DNA from: Thermoplasmata archaeon
GTDB taxonomy: Archaea; Thermoplasmatota; Thermoplasmata; Thermoplasmatales; Thermoplasmataceae
Reading direction: 5' to 3'
Assembly: GCA_021819605.1 (NCBI GenBank)
Contig: JAKAQT010000002.1
Span: 1-36,236, forward strand
DNA: 36,236 nucleotides
Made by a program: the position numbers and the translations under genes. Below are positions 10,580 to 19,836 of the stretch, one piece after another; position 1 is the stretch's first letter, and each line of letters opens with the position of its first letter. The notes under the pieces were generated by a model that saw nothing but the letters and a program-made list of their open reading frames with translations, searched no databases and had not been told where the DNA came from.

Positions 10580-11557
10580 TCACATTGTCTGGATAAGCCC
10601 CACTTCCCTGATATTCAATGCCTGAAGATGCACAGGTTTGACCAGATAAATATGGACAGTACCGCTGGCAACATTCACAGCCACGTTTACTCCCGTAAAA
10701 TTCCATGAAGAGAGGCTGCTTGTGAAGGCATAACTGGCAAGTGAATTGTTGAATTGCGTGTAAAGGGCATGGTTCCACGCTTCATAGAAAGTGCTGTTTA
10801 TGCTGTACGACATGGAATGCAGGGTTATGTTTGATACTGCAACAATCTGCCCGGAATAAGCCGACAGGCTGTTGTTGGAAAGTGAAATCTGAGTCCCATC
10901 GGAGATCATGAATGAGAGAGTTGCCGGGCTGGTGCCGGAAAATGTTTCGTTTTGCCCGGATATTCCGAAAATATCTACTCCAAAGGCAGATGGTGTCACG
11001 GTAATTGGCAGCGGCCCGAGGAACGAGGCAGGCTGCGATGACCCGTAGGATTCCAGGAGTGCCCCATCCTCTATTATGTAATTTATTGCAGTAATGTACT
11101 GCATCTGGCTTCCGGATTGAATCTCCCCTGTTGCGGTGATATTATGCTGCACGTATACAGTCCTGGAAGCCGATGAATTTGTGACTGTGTATGATAAATT
11201 GACTGAAAGCTGAGAATGGTATGATGCTCCGGAGGAGTAAATGGACACGGATGTGTCTGTTGCAGGTTCAAATGGCGGAGCACCGCCTATTCCCAGTGGA
11301 ATGGTTTGCGTTATGGTGGATCCGTTTCCTGACCGTGAAGAGTGCATCTGGGAATCCATGTCAGAAAATGCGGTTCTTTCACTGATCTGAAAACTGCTTT
11401 CATTTGATGCTGTTGTGGTTGGTATATACCATGCAAGAAATCCCGTAAAAGCAACTATAACAACTGCTATGAGAAGGATTGTCCCTATAATCTCAGCAAC
11501 TGCGTCATCCTGACCATCAGGCTTTATTCTGGCAAATCTGGGAACTTTCAACACCAT
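10580..11557 (-). CDS. Archaeal type IV pilin-like secreted protein (pilin_N/DUF1628-type N-terminus)
   Basis: N-terminal DDAVAEIIGTILLIAVVIVAFTGFLAWYIP resembles the archaeal class III signal/pilin hydrophobic segment; long Ser/Thr/Asn-rich beta-type ectodomain. Confidence 0.75.
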   Translation of the reverse strand: MVLKVPRFARIKPDGQDDAVAEIIGTILLIAVVIVAFTGFLAWYIPTTTASNESSFQISERTAFSDMDSQMHSSRSGNGSTITQTIPLGIGGAPPFEPATDTSVSIYSSGASYHSQLSVNLSYTVTNSSASRTVYVQHNITATGEIQSGSQMQYITAINYIIEDGALLESYGSSQPASFLGPLPITVTPSAFGVDIFGISGQNETFSGTSPATLSFMISDGTQISLSNNSLSAYSGQIVAVSNITLHSMSYSINSTFYEAWNHALYTQFNNSLASYAFTSSLSSWNFTGVNVAVNVASGTVHIYLVKPVHLQALNIREVGLIQTM

Positions 11558-11720
11558 GTGATTGTACTTGTGCCTTAATTAATTATCTGCAGGGTTCGTC
11601 CGTACAGAAAAGTTTCATGCGAAAACATTTGGATTTTTGTACCGCATCTGTATGGACCCATCAGCCACCAGAGTATCACCCCTCTGGAAAGTTTTTAGGA
11701 CATCATGCCAATAAACCCAT

Positions 11721-13085
11721 GTGTCGATATCACCCATAGAATACAGATATGGCAGAGATGCCGTGAAATCCATATTCTCCGAGGAGTCTAAGCTTCGCCA
11801 TATGCTAAGAGTCGAAAAATTCCTGGCCCAGGCGGAAGCAGAGCATAACCTGATTCCCAGAGAAGCCTACCTGGACATAGAGAATGTTGTGGATTCCAAC
11901 GCTGTTAAAGTGCAGAGAGTCAGCGAAATAGAGGCTGAAATAAAGCATGACATAATGGCAATGGTGCGGGCACTGACCGAGAAATGCCATGAAGGGGCAA
12001 GCTATGTCCATTTTGGAGTTACTTCCAATGATATAATAGATACAGCAACAGCCCTGCAGATACAGGAGTTCTATACTTACCTTCAGGAGGATCTTTCAAG
12101 GATTCAGGAGGCCATGTCCTCACTTGTCAGGAAGCACCGGGATTCTGTAATGCTTGGAAGAACCCATGGGCAACACGCCAGTCCAATCACATTCGGGCTG
12201 AAGATGGCTGTGTACCTCTCAGAGATGAACCGGCATGTTATAAGAGTAAAGGAAACCCGAAAGAGAATACTTGCCGGAAAGATAATGGGGCCCGTTGGAA
12301 CAGGCGCCGCCCTTGGAGACGCAGCCCTTGAAATACAGGACCGGGTTATGGAATTGCTTGGGCTTGTTCCTGAAAGCGCATCATCGCAGGTAGTCAACAG
12401 GGACAGGTACATCGAGTTCCTGTCGGTCATCAACGGCATAGTAACCTCACTTGAGAAGGTGGCCACGGAGATAAGGAACCTGCAAAGGCCCGAGATTGGT
12501 GAGGTTTCTGAATTTTTTGATATGGAAAAGCAGGTTGGGTCAAGCTCAATGCCCAGCAAGGTCAACCCGATCAATTCCGAGAACGTATGCAGTATATCGC
12601 GCCTTGTGAGGAGCTTCATAATACCTGAATACGAGGGAGCTGTCACCTGGCATGAGCGTGACCTTACAAACAGTGCTGCTGAAAGGTTCATAATCCCATA
12701 CGTCTGCATCCTTTCGGACCATGCAATGGTCAAGATGGCTGAGATTCTTGAGACCCTGCTTGTTTTTCCTGAGAGGATGCTGCAGAATCTCATGGACGAT
12801 GATTTTGTCCTTTCCGAAAGACTGGTTTCGGAACTGACAAGAGCAGGACTTCCGCGCCAGGAGGCACATGAACTGGTGAGGGAGGCCGCCATGAAGGCCC
12901 ATGCAACGCATTCAACACTCCTGGAGACGCTTAAGGGTGAAGGATACCTGGCAAGGCTTCCACCCGGTGTCCAAATTGGGCTTGCCGATCCCAGAACATT
13001 CACCGGAAGTGCATCCAGGATATGCGAAAGAGTACTTGAGGAAACTTTGAACATCAATGCAGGAAAGGATGGTGGAAACACATGA
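11721..13085 (+). CDS. purB: Adenylosuccinate lyase
   Basis: HFGVTSNDIIDTA, MLGRTHGQHASPITFGLKMA, signature GSSSMPSKVNPINSENVC. Confidence 0.97.
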   Translation: MSISPIEYRYGRDAVKSIFSEESKLRHMLRVEKFLAQAEAEHNLIPREAYLDIENVVDSNAVKVQRVSEIEAEIKHDIMAMVRALTEKCHEGASYVHFGVTSNDIIDTATALQIQEFYTYLQEDLSRIQEAMSSLVRKHRDSVMLGRTHGQHASPITFGLKMAVYLSEMNRHVIRVKETRKRILAGKIMGPVGTGAALGDAALEIQDRVMELLGLVPESASSQVVNRDRYIEFLSVINGIVTSLEKVATEIRNLQRPEIGEVSEFFDMEKQVGSSSMPSKVNPINSENVCSISRLVRSFIIPEYEGAVTWHERDLTNSAAERFIIPYVCILSDHAMVKMAEILETLLVFPERMLQNLMDDDFVLSERLVSELTRAGLPRQEAHELVREAAMKAHATHSTLLETLKGEGYLARLPPGVQIGLADPRTFTGSASRICERVLEETLNINAGKDGGNT

Positions 13086-13669
13086 ACTCTCTTCACACTG
13101 AAAGGCCGCTGAAGGATGACATTATCTCAGACCTCACCACGGAGGAAAAATCAATATCTGGGCTCCAGAAATCCCTTGAAGAGAAGGGCAGATCTCTCCA
13201 TCGCCTGGTTCTTACGGGATATCTCAAGGCAATGGTGGATTCCGGTTTCCTGCGCGAAAAAGAGATAAAACCTTCAAGGATTTATTCCATCAACCAGAGC
13301 GGAAGCCGCGATATCTATGATCTTGTGGGCCTGGCAGTAACAAGGCTAGGAAGCGAGAATTCCGGGGATGATGCACTCCTTGTGCTGAACTACCTTTTCA
13401 ACAGGCCCATATTTGCCAGGGAACTGGAGCGCTGCAACGTGGACCCGGCAAGGGATTACAGGAAGGTAATGCCTCCAAAGAAAATGGAAATAATCGAGAA
13501 ACTGGGCGATCAGGGAATAAAGATACCGCAATCCAACACAATGATGGAGCCGGAGACCAGGGATCTGTCCAGATTAATGAGAATACTCAGGGAAATTATC
13601 TACATCTCAATGGATCTGAAGCGTTTCTCTCCAGCTGATCAGGACAATGTTCAGACCACTCTTGACTGA
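13082..13669 (+). CDS. Uncharacterised wHTH-containing protein, translationally coupled to purB
   Basis: Start overlaps the purB stop by 4 nt (ATGA). N-terminal LHRLVLTGYLKAMVDSGFLREKEIKPSRIYSI reads as a winged-helix segment. Confidence 0.6.
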   Translation: MNSLHTERPLKDDIISDLTTEEKSISGLQKSLEEKGRSLHRLVLTGYLKAMVDSGFLREKEIKPSRIYSINQSGSRDIYDLVGLAVTRLGSENSGDDALLVLNYLFNRPIFARELERCNVDPARDYRKVMPPKKMEIIEKLGDQGIKIPQSNTMMEPETRDLSRLMRILREIIYISMDLKRFSPADQDNVQTTLD

Positions 13670-14307
13670 GCAAGCTCAGCATCGTCTATGATCATGTATC
13701 CATGGGAACCTTCCCAGATCATGTGGGACCGGTTGATTCTTATTCTGCATCCATATGCAGACTGCACAAAGCTTTCGTATTCACCGCCTTCCCCGGCAAT
13801 GTTAATCCCGTAACGCCTGTTCCGGCTTTCCAGATCACTGAGGAATACCTCGTCTATAGACCTTCCGAGATCTTTTTCTGTAAAACCTTCCGCTGACACG
13901 GAGACAATAATTGAGCCTATTCCCCTCAGTATAAGCTCCCTGATAATGTCTGACTGATCCTTATGCCAGAGGGGCGTGAATGATTCCATTCCTATTTCAG
14001 TGCATATCTGTTCAAGGCGCGTCTTCTGGTACTCTGAGGCAATGGCCCCAGAGATCAGTTCATCATAACCTAGCTTCCTGAGGCCGGTGAGAGTTGAAAC
14101 CAGCCGGTCTTCTGAGACACTCATCCACGGAGTTCCACGCATGGCAGCCACAAGCTCGGCCTTTGACGCATTCGGGTAATGATACATCAATGAGAATTCT
14201 TCCGGGATTACGGTCAGGGCTATGCCTATCTCATGCCCCTGATCCCGTGCTGTCTCAGCAGCAAGAAAAGAGTCCTTGCCTCCAGAAAGAAGCCATACGG
14301 ATTTCAA
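13651..14307 (-). CDS. dph6: Diphthine--ammonia ligase (ATP-pyrophosphatase family)
   Basis: WLLSGGKDSFLAA (PP-loop SGGKDS), DELISGAIASEYQKTRLEQIC, GINIAGEGGEYESFV. Confidence 0.92.
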   Translation of the reverse strand: MKSVWLLSGGKDSFLAAETARDQGHEIGIALTVIPEEFSLMYHYPNASKAELVAAMRGTPWMSVSEDRLVSTLTGLRKLGYDELISGAIASEYQKTRLEQICTEIGMESFTPLWHKDQSDIIRELILRGIGSIIVSVSAEGFTEKDLGRSIDEVFLSDLESRNRRYGINIAGEGGEYESFVQSAYGCRIRINRSHMIWEGSHGYMIIDDAELAQSRVV

Positions 14308-14449
14308 CCCGGGTGAATCGGAAAATGGTATTTATGCTATTGCGACACGCCCTGTATCATGAATCAGCAAATGATAGGAAATGGCCTTTCTTAACGCACA
14401 TAATCAGGGCTTGCACACAGTCCTTTGTCCTGCACAAAATTTAGAAGTC

Positions 14450-14457
14450 TTTATATG
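14450..14457 (+). promoter_or_regulatory. Putative TATA box for the uORF-peroxiredoxin transcript
   Basis: TTTATATG in the intergenic region, at archaeal promoter distance from ATG 14482. Confidence 0.5.
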
Positions 14458-14481
14458 TCTTGGTGCAATGATTTGAACACC

Positions 14482-14556
14482 ATGTGTGCCCTGAAAGGGC
14501 GTATGAATTGCATTATCCAAAGTGATGCAATGTGCATGGTATGTATTGAGAGGTAG
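14482..14556 (+). CDS. Candidate 24-aa Cys-rich upstream ORF (MCALKGRMNCIIQSDAMCMVCIER) in the peroxiredoxin leader
   Basis: ATG lies about 28 nt downstream of TTTATATG (14450-14457), so near-leaderless. Stop TAG (14554-14556) overlaps the SD-like GAGGT (14550-14554) of the next gene. Confidence 0.4.
   Translation: MCALKGRMNCIIQSDAMCMVCIER
14488..14531 (+). promoter_or_regulatory. Two perfect inverted repeats (hairpins) in the peroxiredoxin leader
   Basis: GCCC-TGAAA-GGGC (14488-14500) and ATTGCAT-11 nt-ATGCAAT (14507-14531). Confidence 0.45.
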
Positions 14557-14563
14557 AAGTTAT

Positions 14564-15037
14564 ATGTCAGTAAATGTCGGAGAAAAGGCACCGGAATTCA
14601 AACTGCTTGATGCGTCGCTGAAGGAAAAGAAGCTGTCAGATTACAAAGGCCAGAACGTGGTGCTTGCGTTCTTCCCTGGGGCATTCACTTCTGTCTGCAC
14701 CCAGGAAATGTGCACCTTCCGTGATTCCATGGCAAGCTTCAACAACCTCAAGGCAAAGGTCATAGGAGTCAGCACAGACACTCCATTTGCCCAATCTGAA
14801 TTTGCAAAGGCCAACAAACTGAACTTTGAGCTTCTCAGCGACATCACCACGGATGTTAGCAAGCAGTATGGGGTCCTTTACGACAGTTTCCTTAACATAA
14901 AGGGATTTCACGCATCGAAGAGGGCAGTGTTTGTGATAGGCAAGGACGGTACCGTGAAATACAAGTGGGTAACTGAAAATGCCGGCAACCTTCCGGACTT
15001 CGAAGCAATCAAGAAGGAAGTTGAAAAGCTGAACTGA
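14564..15037 (+). CDS. Peroxiredoxin (AhpC/TSA family)
   Basis: MSVNVGEKAPEFKLLDASLKEKKLSDYKGQNVVLAFFPGAFTSVCTQEMCTFRD (peroxidatic Cys in PGAFTSVCT). SD-like GAGGT upstream; listed ORF start 14522 is less likely. Confidence 0.95.
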   Translation: MSVNVGEKAPEFKLLDASLKEKKLSDYKGQNVVLAFFPGAFTSVCTQEMCTFRDSMASFNNLKAKVIGVSTDTPFAQSEFAKANKLNFELLSDITTDVSKQYGVLYDSFLNIKGFHASKRAVFVIGKDGTVKYKWVTENAGNLPDFEAIKKEVEKLN

Positions 15038-15098
15038 TTACTGAAAGTTCATTATATTTTTTGCTATTTTCAGCTTCTGGTTTATCACAATATTTGCA

Positions 15099-15731
15099 TC
15101 AATCCTTATCAACATGTGGCCGTATGAGAAACCTGCAGACGCCATGGCCATCGACCTGTCTGTGAGTCGATTCCACGTCCATGTCCAGAACAGATGAAAA
15201 CAAGCTCGTTTCCAGATTGCAGGCAATTCCGAAATATCTGGAGATCTGATATATGGGGCAGTTGAATTCCTGCAGATCAAATGAGTCGTGGCCGATATCC
15301 CGGAGGACAGGAAAATAACTCTCGTCTTCCCTCATCCTTACCAATTCCTGGATTTTCTGGTCTTTACCAACGTGACTCAGCCTCTTCTCGTAATCAATTC
15401 TTATCTGTTCATACCTGTCCCTGAGAAACTGCTCCATCAGGTCTGAATGCCCGGTTTCTCTCAGGTAGCCGACCAGATTCTGCAGCATCCAGGCGTTTGA
15501 ATTTGCCAGATTCTCTTTGGAATCCTCGGTAACAGCGAATAGATAGTATGGTCTTCCCACGCGTCCTTTCTTCTGGATCCTTCTCACAAGCCCCCTGGAT
15601 TCAAGGTGTTTTATGTGATTCAGCACTCCCATTTTGGAGATTCCAAGGTCGTGCGATAGATCCTGGAGGCTTCTCTGTCCTTTTTCCTTCAGAACAAGGA
15701 TCAACTTCGTTTCAGTGGGATATTCCTGCAT
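15099..15731 (-). CDS. wHTH transcriptional regulator with Cys-containing C-terminal domain (SufR-like)
   Basis: N-terminal wHTH (LQDLSHDLGISKMGVLNHIKHLESRGLVRRIQKKGRVGRPYYLF) and C-terminal C-x13-C...C pattern (NCPIYQISRYFGIACNLETSLFSSVLDMDVESTHRQVDGHGVCRFLI) resembling SufR-type regulators. Confidence 0.75.
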   Translation of the reverse strand: MQEYPTETKLILVLKEKGQRSLQDLSHDLGISKMGVLNHIKHLESRGLVRRIQKKGRVGRPYYLFAVTEDSKENLANSNAWMLQNLVGYLRETGHSDLMEQFLRDRYEQIRIDYEKRLSHVGKDQKIQELVRMREDESYFPVLRDIGHDSFDLQEFNCPIYQISRYFGIACNLETSLFSSVLDMDVESTHRQVDGHGVCRFLIRPHVDKD

Positions 15732-15834
15732 AATCTGCCAGTGCTTTCGGGCAATTAAATTTTATCATATTTGATTTATAAACTTTACAAATTGTTTTAT
15801 TTATTATTTCCCCCAGACTGATCCAGCGTTCACA

Positions 15835-17053
15835 ATGAATGATGGCAGTCAATTTCGAAACCTATCCATGGCAAGGTTTGCAAGCCTCATCGCACCTGTG
15901 CCTGCGGATATCGATGTAATTTTCAGGCTCGCCGACCACAGATCATTCCTGGCAGCTTTCGGCTCTGTAATGATCCTGTCGCTGGTTGCCGAACTCCTGA
16001 TACAGCCATACCTGTCCAGGGCTATAGACCGGTTTAACCGAAAAAAAAATACAGATGATCAATCAGGCGGTGTTCTCCATCTCGACTCTGGCAGCCGGAT
16101 TTGAGATTATCCTGAGGGGGCACTATGAAGTAATACTTCTCATGATGCTCCTCATTATTGAAATTTATTATACCGTTTCATACCAGGTCTATGCTTCAAT
16201 GGCGCAGTCCATGATAGGGAGCAAGGATGCCGGAAATTACAATGGACTTTCGGAGGTACTGGGGCAGACGCCCGTCATCATGGGAGCGTTACTTTCCACA
16301 ATACTCTGGAACGTCGTGCCACTTTCATACATTCTCCTGGCCAGCGGTGCAGCCGGAGTGCCATTATTGCTTCCGCTCGCATATGTCCGTAATGTCTGTT
16401 TACAGTTTCCTGCCCGAAGTTCACCCAGTGCTGGTATTTCCACAGGCCGGAAGATGAGATGGAGCACGGTCCTGTTCATATTCCTGTTTAACATGCCCTA
16501 TGTGGCTGTAGTCTCAGGCAATTACCTTAAACCCATCTTCATAGCTCAACTGCTCAATGGGACACCGGGGACTCTTGCTGAATCCGAAATAATTTATGCC
16601 CTGTCCGCAGTGGCAGCAGGCATTTTGGCTCCGTTGTTAATTAAGAAAATGGGAGAATTCAAGTCCGCCATGATGTTTTCGCTGATCTATGTAGCAGGAA
16701 GCATCCTGATGCCTATGTTTCCAATTATTGCAATATTCTTTCTCTTTCAGGTCAGCCATGGCACGGGAAATGCTGGCAATAGAATATCAAGAAATACACT
16801 TGTCATGCGGAATGTCCCTGCTGAGGAGATTGGGCGTTTCATTGGAAATGTGCACATTCTAGCAGTCATCGCCAGAATATCTTTACTGGTTCTCTACATA
16901 TTAACCATTGAACTGATTGGTGTCCGGATGCTTATGATAATTACGGGATCAATGGTTCTAATTGCAGTTATTGCAGGAACGGCACTTCGGAGATCTAGCA
17001 TAATTCAGGCGGAAAACCTGCGATTGCTTGAAAAGGGGTTATCAGTCCAGTAA
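15835..17053 (+). pseudogene. MFS-type transporter split by a frameshift at an A9 tract (ORFs 15835-16104 and 16055-17053)
   Basis: Frame 1 reads ...LLIQPYLSRAIDRFNRKK; skipping one A at 16041-16049 continues as IQMINQAVFSISTLAAGFEIILRG..., matching the MFS D-R-x-[ND]-R-[KR] loop followed by TM helices. Confidence 0.75.
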
Positions 17054-19732
17054 ACCGGCAAGGCGCATGTCAAGGTCACGCTGAGGCTTCCTGGAAAGAA
17101 GCGACTGAATGAACATTTCCGGATCTTCCCGGAACTGCACCACCTTCAGTATCCCTTCCTTCACTGTCCGGGACTGCCTGTTCAGATCACTGAATTCCCT
17201 GATGATAAGATCGGTTTCAGGCGTCCCGGAATTAACCGGTCCCCTGAGATTCACATAGGCTATTGCTCCCTGGATGCTGGCAGGATCTGTGCCCGTTGAG
17301 GCTGAAAAAAGCCTGCAGTATGACCATACTTGCTGCCAGTATTCGCTCTTTATATCTCTACCGGTCTTGTAATCCAGGATAAGATAGGAACTCCCGTCCT
17401 GAGCAGAAAAAACCGCATCTATAGTTCCCTTCATGATCATGTCAGGCGGTATATGATCCATGCCAAGAAACTCCCTGAGTGGAATTGAAAATCGGGCCTC
17501 GGTTTTCCACGGTACTCTGGTATATTTACCCGGCATACTGCTGATGATCTGATCAAGGGCTCCTATCATTCCGGATAATGCATCCGGGATTTCGCTGGTA
17601 TGGACCCTGCCGGTTGTGTATTGTTCAGCAAGGCGATGAAATTCAATGCCAGTAGCAGCGCTTTGCCTCTGCTCCCTTATTCCCAGTATATTTTCATGCA
17701 GGAAGTCCCACGGCGAAGCTGCCAGCTTTACCAGTGATGGCGAAAGTTCAGTAAGATTTGAAAAATACTCTGAGATTCTCCTCCTGATCCAGTCCCTGTC
17801 TTCTCTTATTATTTTAGCTGCGTCCTCTGTCCTCCCATTGATAAACATGGAATATGCCGCATCATATTTTCTCACAAGACTAAAATCTGATTGCGTATGA
17901 TTCTCCACAATCTGGCATATTTTATCATCGAAGTAGAATTCCTTCCATGTTCTGCGATCTGTAACAACACTGAGCCTCTCCCTTGCCCGCGTCGTTGCGA
18001 CGTAGTCAATCCTGTAGGGTTCGTCACGAAGGTCAGATTCCACGTCTGTCCCGGTCATGCCAGATACAATGGCATATGACAGCAGATCCAGGAACTTCAA
18101 CCTCCCGTTTGTGCGTGAAGGAATATAAATTACATTATGGAACTCCTGTCCTTTTGCCTTGTGCACAGTCAGTATATTGATTTGAGATTTCTTCAGGTCT
18201 TCCTCCTGATCGAGAACAGACATGTCCAGGAAATCCAGATAATCCTTTGGCTGAAAGTCAGTGACATTGTTCTGATAGTCAGCGGAGGCAGAATAAATGG
18301 AGGAGGCAGCAGAGAAGTATTCCTGTCCCAGGGAAACAGATATGGGGATTATGACCTGATCCAGTGCTGTACGCACAACCTCTATGCCTGTGTTCATTCC
18401 ACGCAGGTCTGAGATGCGGGACGGGATGATGGATTCGTCCTGATTATTATTAAGTTTCTCTGAAATTTCCACAGCCTCATGGAATGCCAGTCCGGAAAAT
18501 GGTGTGAAAAGGCCCCTCTTAAGATAATCTCTGCCGGGCAGGAGAATACATCTTAAGAAGGACATTACCTCACTCAGTTGATCCGATGGACGGCCCTTGG
18601 TCAGTGTTGAGGAGAACTGCAGTCCAGTGCTGGAAAGAAGTTTATGGATCCTTGCAAGCTGTGTGTTTGTCCTGACAATAATTGCATAATCTCCTGCAAT
18701 TCCTCTGTTCAGCATATCAGTAAGTGCATTAACTGCAGCGCTTTCCGGCTCATCAGCAGTAATTACCGTAACCTTCTCGCCGTCTCCCTTCTCCGGATTA
18801 TGGAAGCCCTGAAGTTCGCTGGAAATTGAGCGATCTGAAATCCTTGACTCCAGCAGCCTTGATGAATAGTTCAGAATATTGTTGGTGCTTCTCCAGTTGA
18901 TTTTCTTCGTCACCTTGCTGTAGCCCTGCCGGGAAATGAAATCGTTGAACTGGGACAGGCTTCCGCCCTGGAATCCGAATATGGACTGCTTCCTGTCCCC
19001 CACAAAGAATCTCCTTGTTGCAATCCTCTCTGCAAGCGCAACCTGTTCCCTGCTCAGGTCCTGAAACTCATCCACAAGAACATAATCCTTCACCGGAGCA
19101 TCTATCTGGATCAGGTAATTGTGCAGGATGTCATTGTAATCAACCATTCCATGGCCTTTCTTGTAATCCTCATAGAATGCGTAAATTTCTGTGAAATCAT
19201 GCAGAAGGCGTTCATAGCCATCCATCCCGATCTGATCATCTTCCTGGTCCACCAGCTTTTCCCTTATAATTTCCAGAACCTGCTCTGAGTTTATGTCCTG
19301 TGGATAAATCCCGAAGCTCTTGATGTACCTGATCATGTTTTCGAACCGTGGCACAATATCTGATTTCACATAATCATCTGAATAATTGAATGTCTTCAGC
19401 TCCCTGAGTTTTCTGAAAATTAAGAAGCGGAGAAGTGAATTTGAAACAAGATCGTCAGGAGTGCTCCCCTCATCCATTCTGAATGCCAGGCTGTGCATGG
19501 TGCCTATGTCCATTAAATAGATGGATTCGAGAAGTACGGGATCGCCAGCAGCCATCTGCATTATCCTATCAAACATCTCTCTGGCTGCCCTGTTTGTGAA
19601 CGTAAGGCAGGCGATCCTCTGGCCGGGTACCCCGTTCTTCAGCAGGCCAATAACAGTGTCTGCAATCTCCCATGTCTTTCCTGTTCCGGGGTTTGCAACG
19701 ACCAGTACATCACTGTCCGGTGGAAGAAGCAT
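17042..19732 (-). CDS. UvrD/Rep-family helicase fused to a RecB-type PD-(D/E)XK nuclease
   Basis: Walker A ANPGTGKTWE, ACLTFTNRAAREM, Walker B DYVLVDEFQD, GDRKQSIFGFQG, INILTVHKAKGQEFHNV, YVATTRARERL; C-terminal HRLAE, GTIDAVF, LILDYKTGR, QVWSYC nuclease motifs. Confidence 0.92.
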   Translation of the reverse strand: MLLPPDSDVLVVANPGTGKTWEIADTVIGLLKNGVPGQRIACLTFTNRAAREMFDRIMQMAAGDPVLLESIYLMDIGTMHSLAFRMDEGSTPDDLVSNSLLRFLIFRKLRELKTFNYSDDYVKSDIVPRFENMIRYIKSFGIYPQDINSEQVLEIIREKLVDQEDDQIGMDGYERLLHDFTEIYAFYEDYKKGHGMVDYNDILHNYLIQIDAPVKDYVLVDEFQDLSREQVALAERIATRRFFVGDRKQSIFGFQGGSLSQFNDFISRQGYSKVTKKINWRSTNNILNYSSRLLESRISDRSISSELQGFHNPEKGDGEKVTVITADEPESAAVNALTDMLNRGIAGDYAIIVRTNTQLARIHKLLSSTGLQFSSTLTKGRPSDQLSEVMSFLRCILLPGRDYLKRGLFTPFSGLAFHEAVEISEKLNNNQDESIIPSRISDLRGMNTGIEVVRTALDQVIIPISVSLGQEYFSAASSIYSASADYQNNVTDFQPKDYLDFLDMSVLDQEEDLKKSQINILTVHKAKGQEFHNVIYIPSRTNGRLKFLDLLSYAIVSGMTGTDVESDLRDEPYRIDYVATTRARERLSVVTDRRTWKEFYFDDKICQIVENHTQSDFSLVRKYDAAYSMFINGRTEDAAKIIREDRDWIRRRISEYFSNLTELSPSLVKLAASPWDFLHENILGIREQRQSAATGIEFHRLAEQYTTGRVHTSEIPDALSGMIGALDQIISSMPGKYTRVPWKTEARFSIPLREFLGMDHIPPDMIMKGTIDAVFSAQDGSSYLILDYKTGRDIKSEYWQQVWSYCRLFSASTGTDPASIQGAIAYVNLRGPVNSGTPETDLIIREFSDLNRQSRTVKEGILKVVQFREDPEMFIQSLLSRKPQRDLDMRLAGLLD

Positions 19733-19836
19733 TGAAATATATAATGCCGGACCTTAAATAATTAACCTGCGGCACATGGCAATGCTGCTAAGAATCTTGT
19801 GACGTTCTCGCCTCCACTGATTACCTCCCAGATCCG

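Noticed and set aside
12104-13096. 330-aa minus-strand ORF opposite purB
   Set aside because: Antisense shadow of a clear purB; the translation is low-complexity Ser/Arg/Leu-rich with no recognisable motif.
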